This document shows positions 57,557 to 64,000 of a DNA stretch of 64,000 nt, piece by piece. Location of the stretch: positions 1 through 64,000 of the forward strand of contig JAPLAU010000006.1 in assembly GCA_026393115.1 (NCBI GenBank). The letters run 5' to 3'. Numbering within the stretch: position 1 is the first letter of the stretch; each line of letters starts with the position of its first letter. Position numbers and translations under genes: made by a program. The stretch comes from Actinomycetota bacterium. Lineage in GTDB: Bacteria; Actinomycetota; Actinomycetes; S36-B12; CAIYMF01. The notes under the pieces are model-generated. The model was not told where the DNA came from. It worked only from the letters and a program-made list of their open reading frames with translations, and made no database searches.

Positions 57557-58028
57557 ACTGCGCACCGGAATCGGTGTCGATGTGCATCCTCTGGTGGAAG
57601 GTCGCCCCATGGTGCTCGCGTGCCTAGAGTGGCCCGACATTGGTGTTGGTCCCGAGGGACATTCCGATGGAGACGTTGCGGCGCATGCTGTGTGCGATGC
57701 CCTGTTGACCGCAACCGGCTTGGGTGATTTGGGAGCTATTTTCGGAACGGATCGGCCCGAGTGGGCGGGTGCGTCAGGGTCGGCCCTGCTCGCTGAGACC
57801 GCACGGTTAGTGGCCGAGGCGGGTTGGCACATCATGAGTGTGGCCGTTCAAGTAGTCGCCGAAGTACCGCGCATCTCGGCGCGACGCGACGAGGCACAAG
57901 CGGCCCTTTCGGCAGCAGTGGGCGGTGCTCCGGTCGCGCTGGCAGCAACGACGACTGATCACTTGGGGTTCCTAGGGCGACGTGAAGGTGTGGCAGCGGT
58001 CGCCACGGCGCTTGTGGGCCGCGAGTAG
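57543..58028 (+). CDS. ispF: 2-C-methyl-D-erythritol 2,4-cyclodiphosphate synthase
   Basis: A 161-residue enzyme with the zinc motif [24 protein letters not shown] and the late [15 protein letters not shown]. It makes the cyclic diphosphate in the MEP pathway. GTG start inside the end of ispD. The stop codon lies in the first of three tandem 10-base repeats. Confidence 0.94.
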   Translation: MSWPELRTGIGVDVHPLVEGRPMVLACLEWPDIGVGPEGHSDGDVAAHAVCDALLTATGLGDLGAIFGTDRPEWAGASGSALLAETARLVAEAGWHIMSVAVQVVAEVPRISARRDEAQAALSAAVGGAPVALAATTTDHLGFLGRREGVAAVATALVGRE

Positions 58029-58049
58029 TCGCGAGTAGTCGCGAGTAGT
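58021..58049. repeat. Three tandem copies of a 10-base unit at the ispF 3' end
   Basis: GCGAGTAGTC at 58021-58030 and 58031-58040, then GCGAGTAGT at 58041-58049. The ispF TAG is in the first copy. Confidence 0.9.
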
Positions 58050-58076
58050 GAGGAATAGCAACGCTTCCTCGCCCAC

Positions 58077-58082
58077 TAGACT
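58077..58082 (+). promoter_or_regulatory. -10 element of a leaderless promoter before the cysS upstream ORF
   Basis: TAGACT followed by exactly 6 bases and an ATG at 58089, giving cysS its own promoter separate from ispDF. Confidence 0.55.
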
Positions 58083-58088
58083 GGGCCC

Positions 58089-58130
58089 ATGTCTGCTGTG
58101 ATTCTGGCCCCCCACCGCGTGGTGAGGTAG
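58089..58130 (+). CDS. 13-residue upstream ORF directly before cysS
   Basis: The [16 protein letters not shown] ends in TAG 4 bases before the cysS ATG. Its last codons and stop (GAGGTAG) contain the purine-rich stretch that would be the cysS ribosome site. With a -10 6 bases upstream it would be translated leaderless and then feed ribosomes to cysS. It has no Cys codon, so it is not a classic cysteine attenuator. Confidence 0.45.
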   Translation: MSAVILAPHRVVR

Positions 58131-58134
58131 AGCG

Positions 58135-59550
58135 ATGGCACTCCGACTGCACGACACTGCCACGCGATCGGTGCGTGACTTCGTACCCCTACGCGAAGGT
58201 CAGGCCTCGCTCTATCTGTGCGGAGCTACTGTGCAGGCCGCACCTCACGTCGGACACATCCGATCAGGCGTGTGCTTTGACGTGTTGGGTCGCTGGTTAC
58301 GTGTCAGTGGTTACGAGGTGACCTTCTGCCGCAACGTCACCGACATCGACGACAAAATCATTGCGCGTGGTCGTGCTGAAGATCGTCCGTGGTGGGCGGT
58401 GGCAACGCAGTACGAACGCGAATTCGCTTGGGCCTACGACGTGCTGGGTTGCACGCCTCCTACGATCGAGCCTCGCGCGACGGGTCACGTTCCCGAAATG
58501 ATCGTGCTCATGCAGCGACTCATTGATGCCGGTCACGCCTATGCCGCGGGCGGCGATGTGTACTTCGATGTGCGGTCGTTGCCTGACTACGGGGCTTTGT
58601 CTGGCCAAAAAATTGACGATCTTTTGCCGGCTGGCGATTCCGAAGGTGACGATCTCAAGCGCGACCCGCGTGACTTCGCATTGTGGAAGTCGGCCAAGCC
58701 CGGTGAGCCGGCGTGGTCGACGCCGTGGGGCGACGGGCGTCCGGGATGGCACTTGGAGTGCTCCGCCATGGCGGGCAAATACCTCGGCGCTGACTTTGAT
58801 ATTCACGGAGGTGGGCTCGATCTAGTCTTCCCCCACCACGAAAATGAGATCGCCCAATCACACGCGGTGGGTGATGGCTTTGCCCGCTACTGGGTGCACA
58901 ACGCATGGGTGACTACCAGTGGCGAAAAGATGAGCAAATCCTTGGGCAACTCACTCTTGGTACGCGAAGTCGTGAAGCGAGTTCGACCCATCGAACTGCG
59001 CTACTACCTCGCCTCGGCCCATTACCGATCGATGATCGAGTTCTCCTTCGAAGCGTTGGAAGAGTCGGCCACAGGTTTCCGACGACTTGAGAATTTCGTT
59101 CGTCGTGCCACGGAAGTGCTGGGTGCCGATGCGCCGAGTACGGGCATGCTCTGCGCAGATTTCGTGGCGGCCATGGATGACGACCTCGGGGTGCCGGCGG
59201 CACTCGCTTCGCTGCACCAGATGGTGACCGACGGCAACACCTTGCTCGCTGACGGCATCAACCGCGTCGCGATAGCCGGCGTGCTGGGTGCGGTTCGGGC
59301 GATGCTCGACGTGCTCGGTGTCGATCCGCTTGCCGAGCCATGGGCGTCACGCGAGTCATCGGGCGGTGATGCGCGAGCGTTGGGTGCACTGGATGCACTG
59401 GTGCAGGTTGCCATTGCTGATCGGGCGAGTGCCCGTGAACGGCGAGATTTCGATGCAGCAGATGCAATTCGCGATCGACTTCGCGAGGCGGGTATCGCCC
59501 TCGAAGACACAACCGGCGGCGCACGCTGGTCACTTGAGGGCGGTTTCTAA
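58135..59550 (+). CDS. cysS: Cysteinyl-tRNA synthetase
   Basis: A 471-residue class I synthetase: zinc/active-site Cys in [18 protein letters not shown] (the HIGH box reads HVGH), [14 protein letters not shown] and the KMSKS loop [10 protein letters not shown]. The C-terminal tail [15 protein letters not shown] is present, which separates it from MshC, a related mycothiol ligase that is shorter. Position between ispF and rlmB matches mycobacteria. TAATG joins it to rlmB. Confidence 0.95.
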   Translation: MALRLHDTATRSVRDFVPLREGQASLYLCGATVQAAPHVGHIRSGVCFDVLGRWLRVSGYEVTFCRNVTDIDDKIIARGRAEDRPWWAVATQYEREFAWAYDVLGCTPPTIEPRATGHVPEMIVLMQRLIDAGHAYAAGGDVYFDVRSLPDYGALSGQKIDDLLPAGDSEGDDLKRDPRDFALWKSAKPGEPAWSTPWGDGRPGWHLECSAMAGKYLGADFDIHGGGLDLVFPHHENEIAQSHAVGDGFARYWVHNAWVTTSGEKMSKSLGNSLLVREVVKRVRPIELRYYLASAHYRSMIEFSFEALEESATGFRRLENFVRRATEVLGADAPSTGMLCADFVAAMDDDLGVPAALASLHQMVTDGNTLLADGINRVAIAGVLGAVRAMLDVLGVDPLAEPWASRESSGGDARALGALDALVQVAIADRASARERRDFDAADAIRDRLREAGIALEDTTGGARWSLEGGF

Positions 59551-60503
59551 TGGCGGGTAACTCGCAGCGCAAGGGCGCCATGCGCAAAACCGGATCGAAG
59601 AAGGGTCCGACGGTCGGAAGCGGTGGTCAACGCCGGCAGGCCCTCGAAGGCAGGGGCCCGACGCCCAAAGCCGCCGACCGGCCCAAGCACAAGGCGCATA
59701 AGGCTGCCAAGCGCGCAGAGAAGTCAACGACGGCGCGCGCTCCGCGGCGCACCAACCGTGCTGCTGAATTCGTCGTAGGTCGCAACTCGGTGGTCGATTC
59801 GCTCAACGCCCGCATTCCTGTGGTGGGGCTCTATGTGGCGCTCAACATCGACGCCGACGATCGAGTGCGTGAGTCCCTGCGTATCGCAGGTAACCGTGGC
59901 GTCCCGATCATCGAGTCGTCGCGTGCCGACCTCGATCGCCTGTGCGAAGGGGCCAATCACCAAGGTCTCGCCCTGAAGATTCCCGCATACCAGTACGCCG
60001 AGCCGTCCGATCTCCTTGAGCGGGCAGCTGACGCTGGCCAGGCTCCCTTGATCGTGGCCCTCGACGGAGTCACCGATCCGCGCAATCTTGGCGCCATCGT
60101 GCGATCAGCCGCTGCGTTCGGTGCCCACGGTGTGCTCGTGCCTGAGAGGCGAAGTGCCGGCATGACGGCCTCAGCCTGGAAGACGTCGGCTGGTGCTGCG
60201 GCTCGGATTCCGGTTGCCCGCACGACCAATCTCACTCGCGCGCTGCAGGCGTATCAGAAGGCGGGTTGCTTCGTTCTCGGTCTCGATGCCGACGGTGATG
60301 TCGACCTCGCTGAACTCGATGCCGAGTTGGCGGCTGGCCCGCTCGTGGTCGTGGTGGGTTCCGAGGGCAAGGGCCTATCTCGTCTCGTGACCGAAGCGTG
60401 CGATCAGACGTTGTCGATCGCCATCACTGCTGACACCGAGTCACTCAATGCTGGGATTGCCGCCGGCATTGCTCTCTACGGAATCAGTACTCTGCGCGTC
60501 TGA
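59550..60503 (+). CDS. rlmB: 23S rRNA (guanosine-2'-O) methyltransferase RlmB / TrmH family
   Basis: A 317-residue SPOUT methyltransferase. Residues about 1-70 are Lys/Arg-rich and disordered, then a substrate-binding domain (VVGRNSVVDSLNARI) and the SPOUT core with LDGVTDPRNLGAIVRSA, GSEGKGLS and SLNAGIAAGIALYG. The ATG overlaps the cysS stop. Its 3' end overlaps the convergent antiporter gene by 63 bases. Confidence 0.92.
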   Translation: MAGNSQRKGAMRKTGSKKGPTVGSGGQRRQALEGRGPTPKAADRPKHKAHKAAKRAEKSTTARAPRRTNRAAEFVVGRNSVVDSLNARIPVVGLYVALNIDADDRVRESLRIAGNRGVPIIESSRADLDRLCEGANHQGLALKIPAYQYAEPSDLLERAADAGQAPLIVALDGVTDPRNLGAIVRSAAAFGAHGVLVPERRSAGMTASAWKTSAGAAARIPVARTTNLTRALQAYQKAGCFVLGLDADGDVDLAELDAELAAGPLVVVVGSEGKGLSRLVTEACDQTLSIAITADTESLNAGIAAGIALYGISTLRV

Positions 60504-61691
60504 ATCAGTCTCCTTCCTTGTGAGCCTCGATGCGACGAGGGGGAACACCAAGACTGACAGTGCACCGGCTCCCACGAGGGCCGCGGCGTTTTCGGGCAGC
60601 ATGATTCCAGCGTCGACCTGCACCGTGGTCACCGCGACAATGATCGGTAGCGCTGTGGCGATATACAGGCTCAGTTCTGCTCGAGGCCGCCAGTGCGGAA
60701 TGGCCCTGCGGTAGATAAAGAACTGTGGCAATCCACGAACGATCGCGAGCAGCAGGAAGAAGATCAGGAGTCGGCCGGGGTTTTCGATGATCGACTGGAT
60801 GTCGAGTTTGACTCCGGTAATCACGAAGAACAGTGGAATGAAGAAGCCGAACGCGATGGCCTCGAGTTTGTGCTCGACCACCGGTATCGAACCGTGGGGT
60901 ACGTAGAGACGCACGATGATGCCGGCGGCGAAAGCGCCGAGCACCAAGTCGAGCCCGAAGGCGCTGGCGAGGGCAAGAAGTCCGACCAGTAGCAGAATCA
61001 CGATACGCACTGCGGTCTGAGCACTTGTGCTGTGACCGCGCTCGATAATGGCAAAGAGGCGGTTGCTGCGGAACCTACTGGGTAAGAAGGCGATGATGGC
61101 GGCGATGATGAAGAAGGCCACCAAAACGAGGAACGAGAGCCATGAAGAGCGGGTTCCGAGCAGCAGCGAGATGGCCACGATTGGGCCGAACTCACCGATA
61201 GCACCGGCCGCCATGAAACTTCGACCAAAGACGCTGTCGAGTCGACCGCTATCGCGGATGACTGGAAGCAGGGTTCCGAGCGCAGTGCTTGTCAGTGCGA
61301 TCGCGACGCCGAGGGTGTCTTGGATGAGTCCAACGGAGTAGAGGATCTCGACGGCGATAATCGAAAGAATGACGGAGGCAATCCAGCCGATTCCGGCTAG
61401 TTTTCCGGTTGTCCCTTTGAGTACGGCACGATCAAGTTCGTATCCAGCGAAGAAGAAGAGGAAGCCGAGCCCGATATCGGCGAGCAGGCTGACTGAGTCA
61501 GTCAGATCGACTTTGTTGAGTATCTGGGGGCCTAGCAGGATTCCAAAGCCAATCAGGAAGACAATTTCGGCCACACGCAGATTGAGAAAACCCACGAGGA
61601 TAGGAATGCCAGCGGCAACGAGGGTGACCCACAGAAGTGACTCGAGGTCGTTGGTCAAGACTGCGTCAGCAAGGACGATGGCGACGGGCAT
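60441..61691 (-). CDS. CPA2-type cation:proton antiporter (KefB/Nap-like)
   Basis: A 416-residue membrane protein with about 12 segments. FLLGPQILNKVDLTDSVSLL-like N-terminal text (GILLGPQILNKVDL), FFFAGYELDRAVL, and the transport region AAGAIGEFGPIVAISLLLG match the CPA2 family. No RCK/TrkA-N domain is attached; the C-terminus is a short acidic tail. Ion specificity is unknown. Its last 63 bases overlap the 3' end of rlmB on the other strand. Confidence 0.87.
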   Translation of the reverse strand: MPVAIVLADAVLTNDLESLLWVTLVAAGIPILVGFLNLRVAEIVFLIGFGILLGPQILNKVDLTDSVSLLADIGLGFLFFFAGYELDRAVLKGTTGKLAGIGWIASVILSIIAVEILYSVGLIQDTLGVAIALTSTALGTLLPVIRDSGRLDSVFGRSFMAAGAIGEFGPIVAISLLLGTRSSWLSFLVLVAFFIIAAIIAFLPSRFRSNRLFAIIERGHSTSAQTAVRIVILLLVGLLALASAFGLDLVLGAFAAGIIVRLYVPHGSIPVVEHKLEAIAFGFFIPLFFVITGVKLDIQSIIENPGRLLIFFLLLAIVRGLPQFFIYRRAIPHWRPRAELSLYIATALPIIVAVTTVQVDAGIMLPENAAALVGAGALSVLVFPLVASRLTRKETDSDAQSTDSVESNAGGNPSIE

Positions 61692-61821
61692 GCGCCGACT
61701 GTAGCGGTTAACTTCACGGCGAAGAAGAGACGTCTAGTGGGCATGTCGACATCGCTCATCTCGACGGCTGACCGACCACCGCACTGCCTGCGTAGACTCA
61801 AGGTCGCATCGAGGAGGTGTG

Positions 61822-63039
61822 GTGGCGGGAATCGCAGTCTTTGCGTTGGTCGTGGTTCTGTATACGGCGTTCTCTCGGCGATTCGCATCGTGGAATCTCA
61901 GTGCCGCGATTGTCTTTGCGGCCGCGGGGACAGTTTTCGGGATTGGACATATCGCGCTGGGGATCGATGCCGCCATGGTGCGCACCATCGCCGAGGCCAC
62001 GCTCGCCATGATCTTGTTTCATGACGCGGCTCATTTACATCCTCGTCAACTCCTCGCGGACAAAGGCGTGTTGCTTCGTTTGCTGCTGATCGGCCTCCCG
62101 CTCACAATCGCCTTGGGTTGGATCGTGGCGCTCTTGCTCTTTCCCGAAGCCGGCGTCTGGCTCGCACTGTTCGTCGCGGCGGCGCTGGCACCGACGGATG
62201 CCGGGCTTGGGGCGGCGACGGTACTCAACCCCATCGTGCCCGTGCGCATTCGTCGCATTCTCAATGGCGAGAGTGGTTTGAACGATGGCCTGGCCACTCC
62301 GGTGGTGCTCTTCGCGCTGGCGGCCGCAGCGAATGCGCCCGGCTACTCGGATGTGTGGCACGCGGCGGAGGAGGCTCTCGTTGAGATCCTGATTGGCGGA
62401 GTGATCGGTGTCATAGCTGGCTTTGGCGCCGGCTGGCTGATGAAGCGAGCGCGCGATCGAGAGTGGGCGATTCCGGCACTGGTGCCTGTCAGTGTCGCCG
62501 TGATTCCGATCGTCGCCTACTTTGGCGCGTCCCTTCTCAATGGCAACGGGTTCATCGCGGCTTTCATCGCGGGAACAGCCTTTGCCGCAGTTGGTTTGGA
62601 TCACCATGAAGAAGACCTCGTGACAACGGAGTCGATATCGACACTCTTGGGTTATGCGGTGTGGGGTCTTTTCGGTGTCATCTTCGTGGCACACCTCGGC
62701 GAGTACCTCACGTGGCATTCCCTTGTCTTCGCGTTGTTGGCGCTGACGGTGTTCCGCATCCTTCCGGTGTGGTTGGTGTTGTGGGGTACGGGATTTGCCT
62801 CTGTGACGAAGGGTTTCATCGGCTGGTTTGGTCCGCGCGGATTGGCCAGCGTGGTGTTCGCTCTGATCGCATACGAGGAACTTGGCGGAGTGGGAGTGCT
62901 GGGTGACGCCACGGGTGTCTTGGGTGTCACGGTGCTGTTGTGCGTGATCGCCCACGGAATCACTGGAACTCCGTGGGCCTCGGCGTATGGGCGGTGGGTG
63001 CAGAGAACGTCGCCGGCGGCGGAAATGGCAGAGCCCTGA
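61822..63039 (+). CDS. CPA1-type sodium:proton antiporter (NhaP-like)
   Basis: A 405-residue membrane protein with about 12 segments. AALAPTDAGLGAATV, NGESGLNDGLATPVVLF and HHEEDLVTTESISTLLGY are typical of the CPA1 family; the Asp pair in ESGLND is the ion site. GAGGAGG precedes the GTG; a GTG one codon earlier is possible. It is divergent from the CPA2 antiporter at 60441-61691, and the two share a 130-base upstream region. Confidence 0.87.
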   Translation: MAGIAVFALVVVLYTAFSRRFASWNLSAAIVFAAAGTVFGIGHIALGIDAAMVRTIAEATLAMILFHDAAHLHPRQLLADKGVLLRLLLIGLPLTIALGWIVALLLFPEAGVWLALFVAAALAPTDAGLGAATVLNPIVPVRIRRILNGESGLNDGLATPVVLFALAAAANAPGYSDVWHAAEEALVEILIGGVIGVIAGFGAGWLMKRARDREWAIPALVPVSVAVIPIVAYFGASLLNGNGFIAAFIAGTAFAAVGLDHHEEDLVTTESISTLLGYAVWGLFGVIFVAHLGEYLTWHSLVFALLALTVFRILPVWLVLWGTGFASVTKGFIGWFGPRGLASVVFALIAYEELGGVGVLGDATGVLGVTVLLCVIAHGITGTPWASAYGRWVQRTSPAAEMAEP

Positions 63040-63211
63040 CGGCCGATCGAGTGCTCGAGCCGGTGGCCACGTTCCATCCAGCATCTTCCCGAGAGCGTCG
63101 ACGAGGCCCGAACCCCCTTCTGCGAGCGTAGAACTCCCGAATCGGGCGCTTCGCGCTCATAGAACAGAGGAATCGGGATCCCGCCGCCTGCTGCGCGATA
63201 GCGTGGAGAGC

Positions 63212-63808
63212 GTGACCTCAACCCCGCGCTGGTTCTCCGACACTGACGACAACCACTCCCAGAACTACATCGCGCGGATGCGTGGGCTCGCCGCAGACGG
63301 TGCCGACCTGGCCGGCGAAGCGCGCCTCATTGACGCCATGGTGCCGCCGCGTTCGCGAGTACTCGACGGAGGCTGTGGTCCCGGGCGGCTGGCCGGCGAA
63401 CTCAACGCGCGTGGCCATCGTGTGGTGGGTGTCGACGTCGATCCGGAATTGATCGACGCGGCGCGTGAGGATCATCCCGGTCCGGTGTGGCTGGTGGCCA
63501 ACCTTGCCGAACTTGATCTGGCCTCGATGGGTGAGCCGGAACGCTTCGACGCGGCTGCGTTGGCTGGCAATGTGCTCGCTTTTGTGGCGCCGGAGACAGA
63601 GGTACAGGTGCTCAAGCGCGTTGCGGCTCACGTGCACTCCGATGGATTCATCGTCACCGGCTTCCATACTGATCGGTACGACATGGCTCTGTTCGATCAG
63701 CACATTGCCGAAGCGGGGCTGACTCTCGAGCATCGTTTCGCTACATGGGACCTGCGCCCATGGCGTTCGGATGCCGACTTCGCGGTGACCGTGTTGAGGG
63801 TGCCGTAG
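63212..63808 (+). CDS. Class I SAM-dependent methyltransferase
   Basis: A 198-residue methyltransferase: SAM motif I VLDGGCGPGRLAGEL, acidic loop VVGVDVDPELIDAAR and post-motif AALAGNVLAFVAPET. The substrate is unknown. The GTG at 63212 is chosen because TAGCGT lies 7 bases upstream; a GTG at 63203 is also in frame. The long open frame upstream of it overlaps the antiporter gene and has no methyltransferase similarity. The 172 bases before it hold no other gene that I can see. Confidence 0.8.
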   Translation: MTSTPRWFSDTDDNHSQNYIARMRGLAADGADLAGEARLIDAMVPPRSRVLDGGCGPGRLAGELNARGHRVVGVDVDPELIDAAREDHPGPVWLVANLAELDLASMGEPERFDAAALAGNVLAFVAPETEVQVLKRVAAHVHSDGFIVTGFHTDRYDMALFDQHIAEAGLTLEHRFATWDLRPWRSDADFAVTVLRVP

Positions 63809-63836
63809 GGGTCGGTAGGCTCTGAGGGCACCGCCC

Positions 63837-63909
63837 GCCGGCGTGGCGCAATTGGCAGCGCACCTGTCTTGTAAACAGGGGGTTCCCGGTTCAAGTCCGG
63901 GCGTCGGCT
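63837..63909 (+). tRNA. tRNA-Thr (anticodon TGT)
   Basis: A 73-base cloverleaf: acceptor arms GCCGGCG and CGTCGGC with one G-T pair, D arm with GGCGCAATTGGCAGCGC, anticodon arm CCTGT-CTTGTAA-ACAGG with TGT, and T arm CCCGG-TTCAAGT-CCGGG. The discriminator base is T. CCA is not encoded. It lies 28 bases after the methyltransferase stop. Confidence 0.95.
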
Positions 63910-63936
63910 CAAGTATTACCGCAGGTCAGGGGCACA

Positions 63937-64000
63937 GTGAGACCGCGCAAGAACGTCGTCAGGGGTCGCGGCGTCGCGGCGTCACCAAGGACGTCACACG
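63937..64000 (+). CDS. Start of an unidentified ORF running off the window
   Basis: A GTG preceded by AGGGG opens a frame of 21 Arg/Lys-rich codons (start MRPRKNVVRGRG) without a stop before the edge. The product cannot be recognised from so few residues, and the frame may be chance. Confidence 0.25.
   Translation, partial: MRPRKNVVRGRGVAASPRTSH

Noticed and set aside
58135-59550. MshC (mycothiol ligase) instead of CysRS
   Set aside because: The KMSKS loop and the full C-terminal tail are present and the neighbours are ispF and rlmB, as for true cysS.
62987-63211. An N-terminal extension of the methyltransferase
   Set aside because: It overlaps the end of the antiporter gene, is Arg/Ser-rich and has no similarity to methyltransferases.
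63837-64000. An integration (att) site at tRNA-Thr
   Set aside because: No integrase gene or repeat of the tRNA 3' end is seen within the window; only 91 bases follow the tRNA.

Overview
The window is a compact chromosomal segment of a moderately GC-rich actinobacterium (Actinomycetia). It carries mycothiol genes (mshA, mshD), a CarD-type regulator, an RsiG-family protein, SenX3/RegX3 and mycobacterial-style gene neighbourhoods: carD-ispD-ispF-cysS-rlmB, XRE-hbhA-like-DUF2516, mshA-ybjN-gpm next to phoU/senX3-regX3, glnR-mshD, ppk-Nudix and divergent glgA/glgC. The order cannot be fixed from sequence alone. Genes are tightly packed, and many neighbours overlap by 4 bases (GTGA or ATGA). Many first genes carry a -10-like hexamer exactly 6 bases before the start codon, which suggests widespread leaderless mRNAs.

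Layout. 1-0.95 kb: edge of an IS30-like element beside a secreted NAGPA-type protein. 1-16 kb: mostly housekeeping and envelope genes (alpha/beta hydrolase, PAC2 protein, HtrA protease, lytic transglycosylase, MFS carrier, Sua5-type tRNA enzyme, L,D-transpeptidase, GH63-type glucosidase, DoxX-Rieske fusion, NERD helicase, Orn/Lys/Arg decarboxylase). 16-23.2 kb: an ole operon for head-to-head fatty-acyl condensation (OleA, fused OleB-OleC, OleD), continued without a gap by a Baeyer-Villiger-type monooxygenase and an SDR. 23-27.8 kb: YidB-like protein, EamA carrier, glycogen synthesis (glgA/glgM, glgC), SDR. 27.8-36.8 kb: phosphate and polyphosphate block (pstSCAB with a three-unit PHO-box-like repeat and a strong hairpin after pstS; ppk, CYTH-CHAD, Nudix-SixA). 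36.9-40.7 kb: two S51-like proteins, the second flanked by a ~60-base inverted repeat pair, then mshD and glnR.

40.7-45.1 kb: a sulfur/redox block (hydrolase, thioredoxin-like protein, a 27-codon leader peptide with an attenuator-like terminator, DUF4395, DsrE-like protein, nitrobindin-like protein, Fur regulator, YgfZ). 45.1-49.5 kb: DUF4388 protein, BKACE enzyme, RsiG-like protein with c-di-GMP-type motifs, XRE regulator with a palindromic operator, HbhA-like Lys-rich protein, DUF2516. 49.5-55.7 kb: AlaX, Gpm, YbjN, MshA, PhoU, SenX3-RegX3. 55.7-61.7 kb: lipoprotein, CarD, MEP-pathway ispDF, cysS preceded by a leaderless 13-codon ORF, rlmB. 60.4-64 kb: two different cation/proton antiporters, a methyltransferase, tRNA-Thr(TGT) and the start of another ORF.

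The observations I rate highest are the leader peptide/attenuator at 42.07-42.26 kb, the extended ole operon with a hairpin-forming repeat expanded in-frame in the OleBC linker, the related inverted repeats around the gene at 38.2-38.9 kb, and the short tandem duplications at gene 3' ends.
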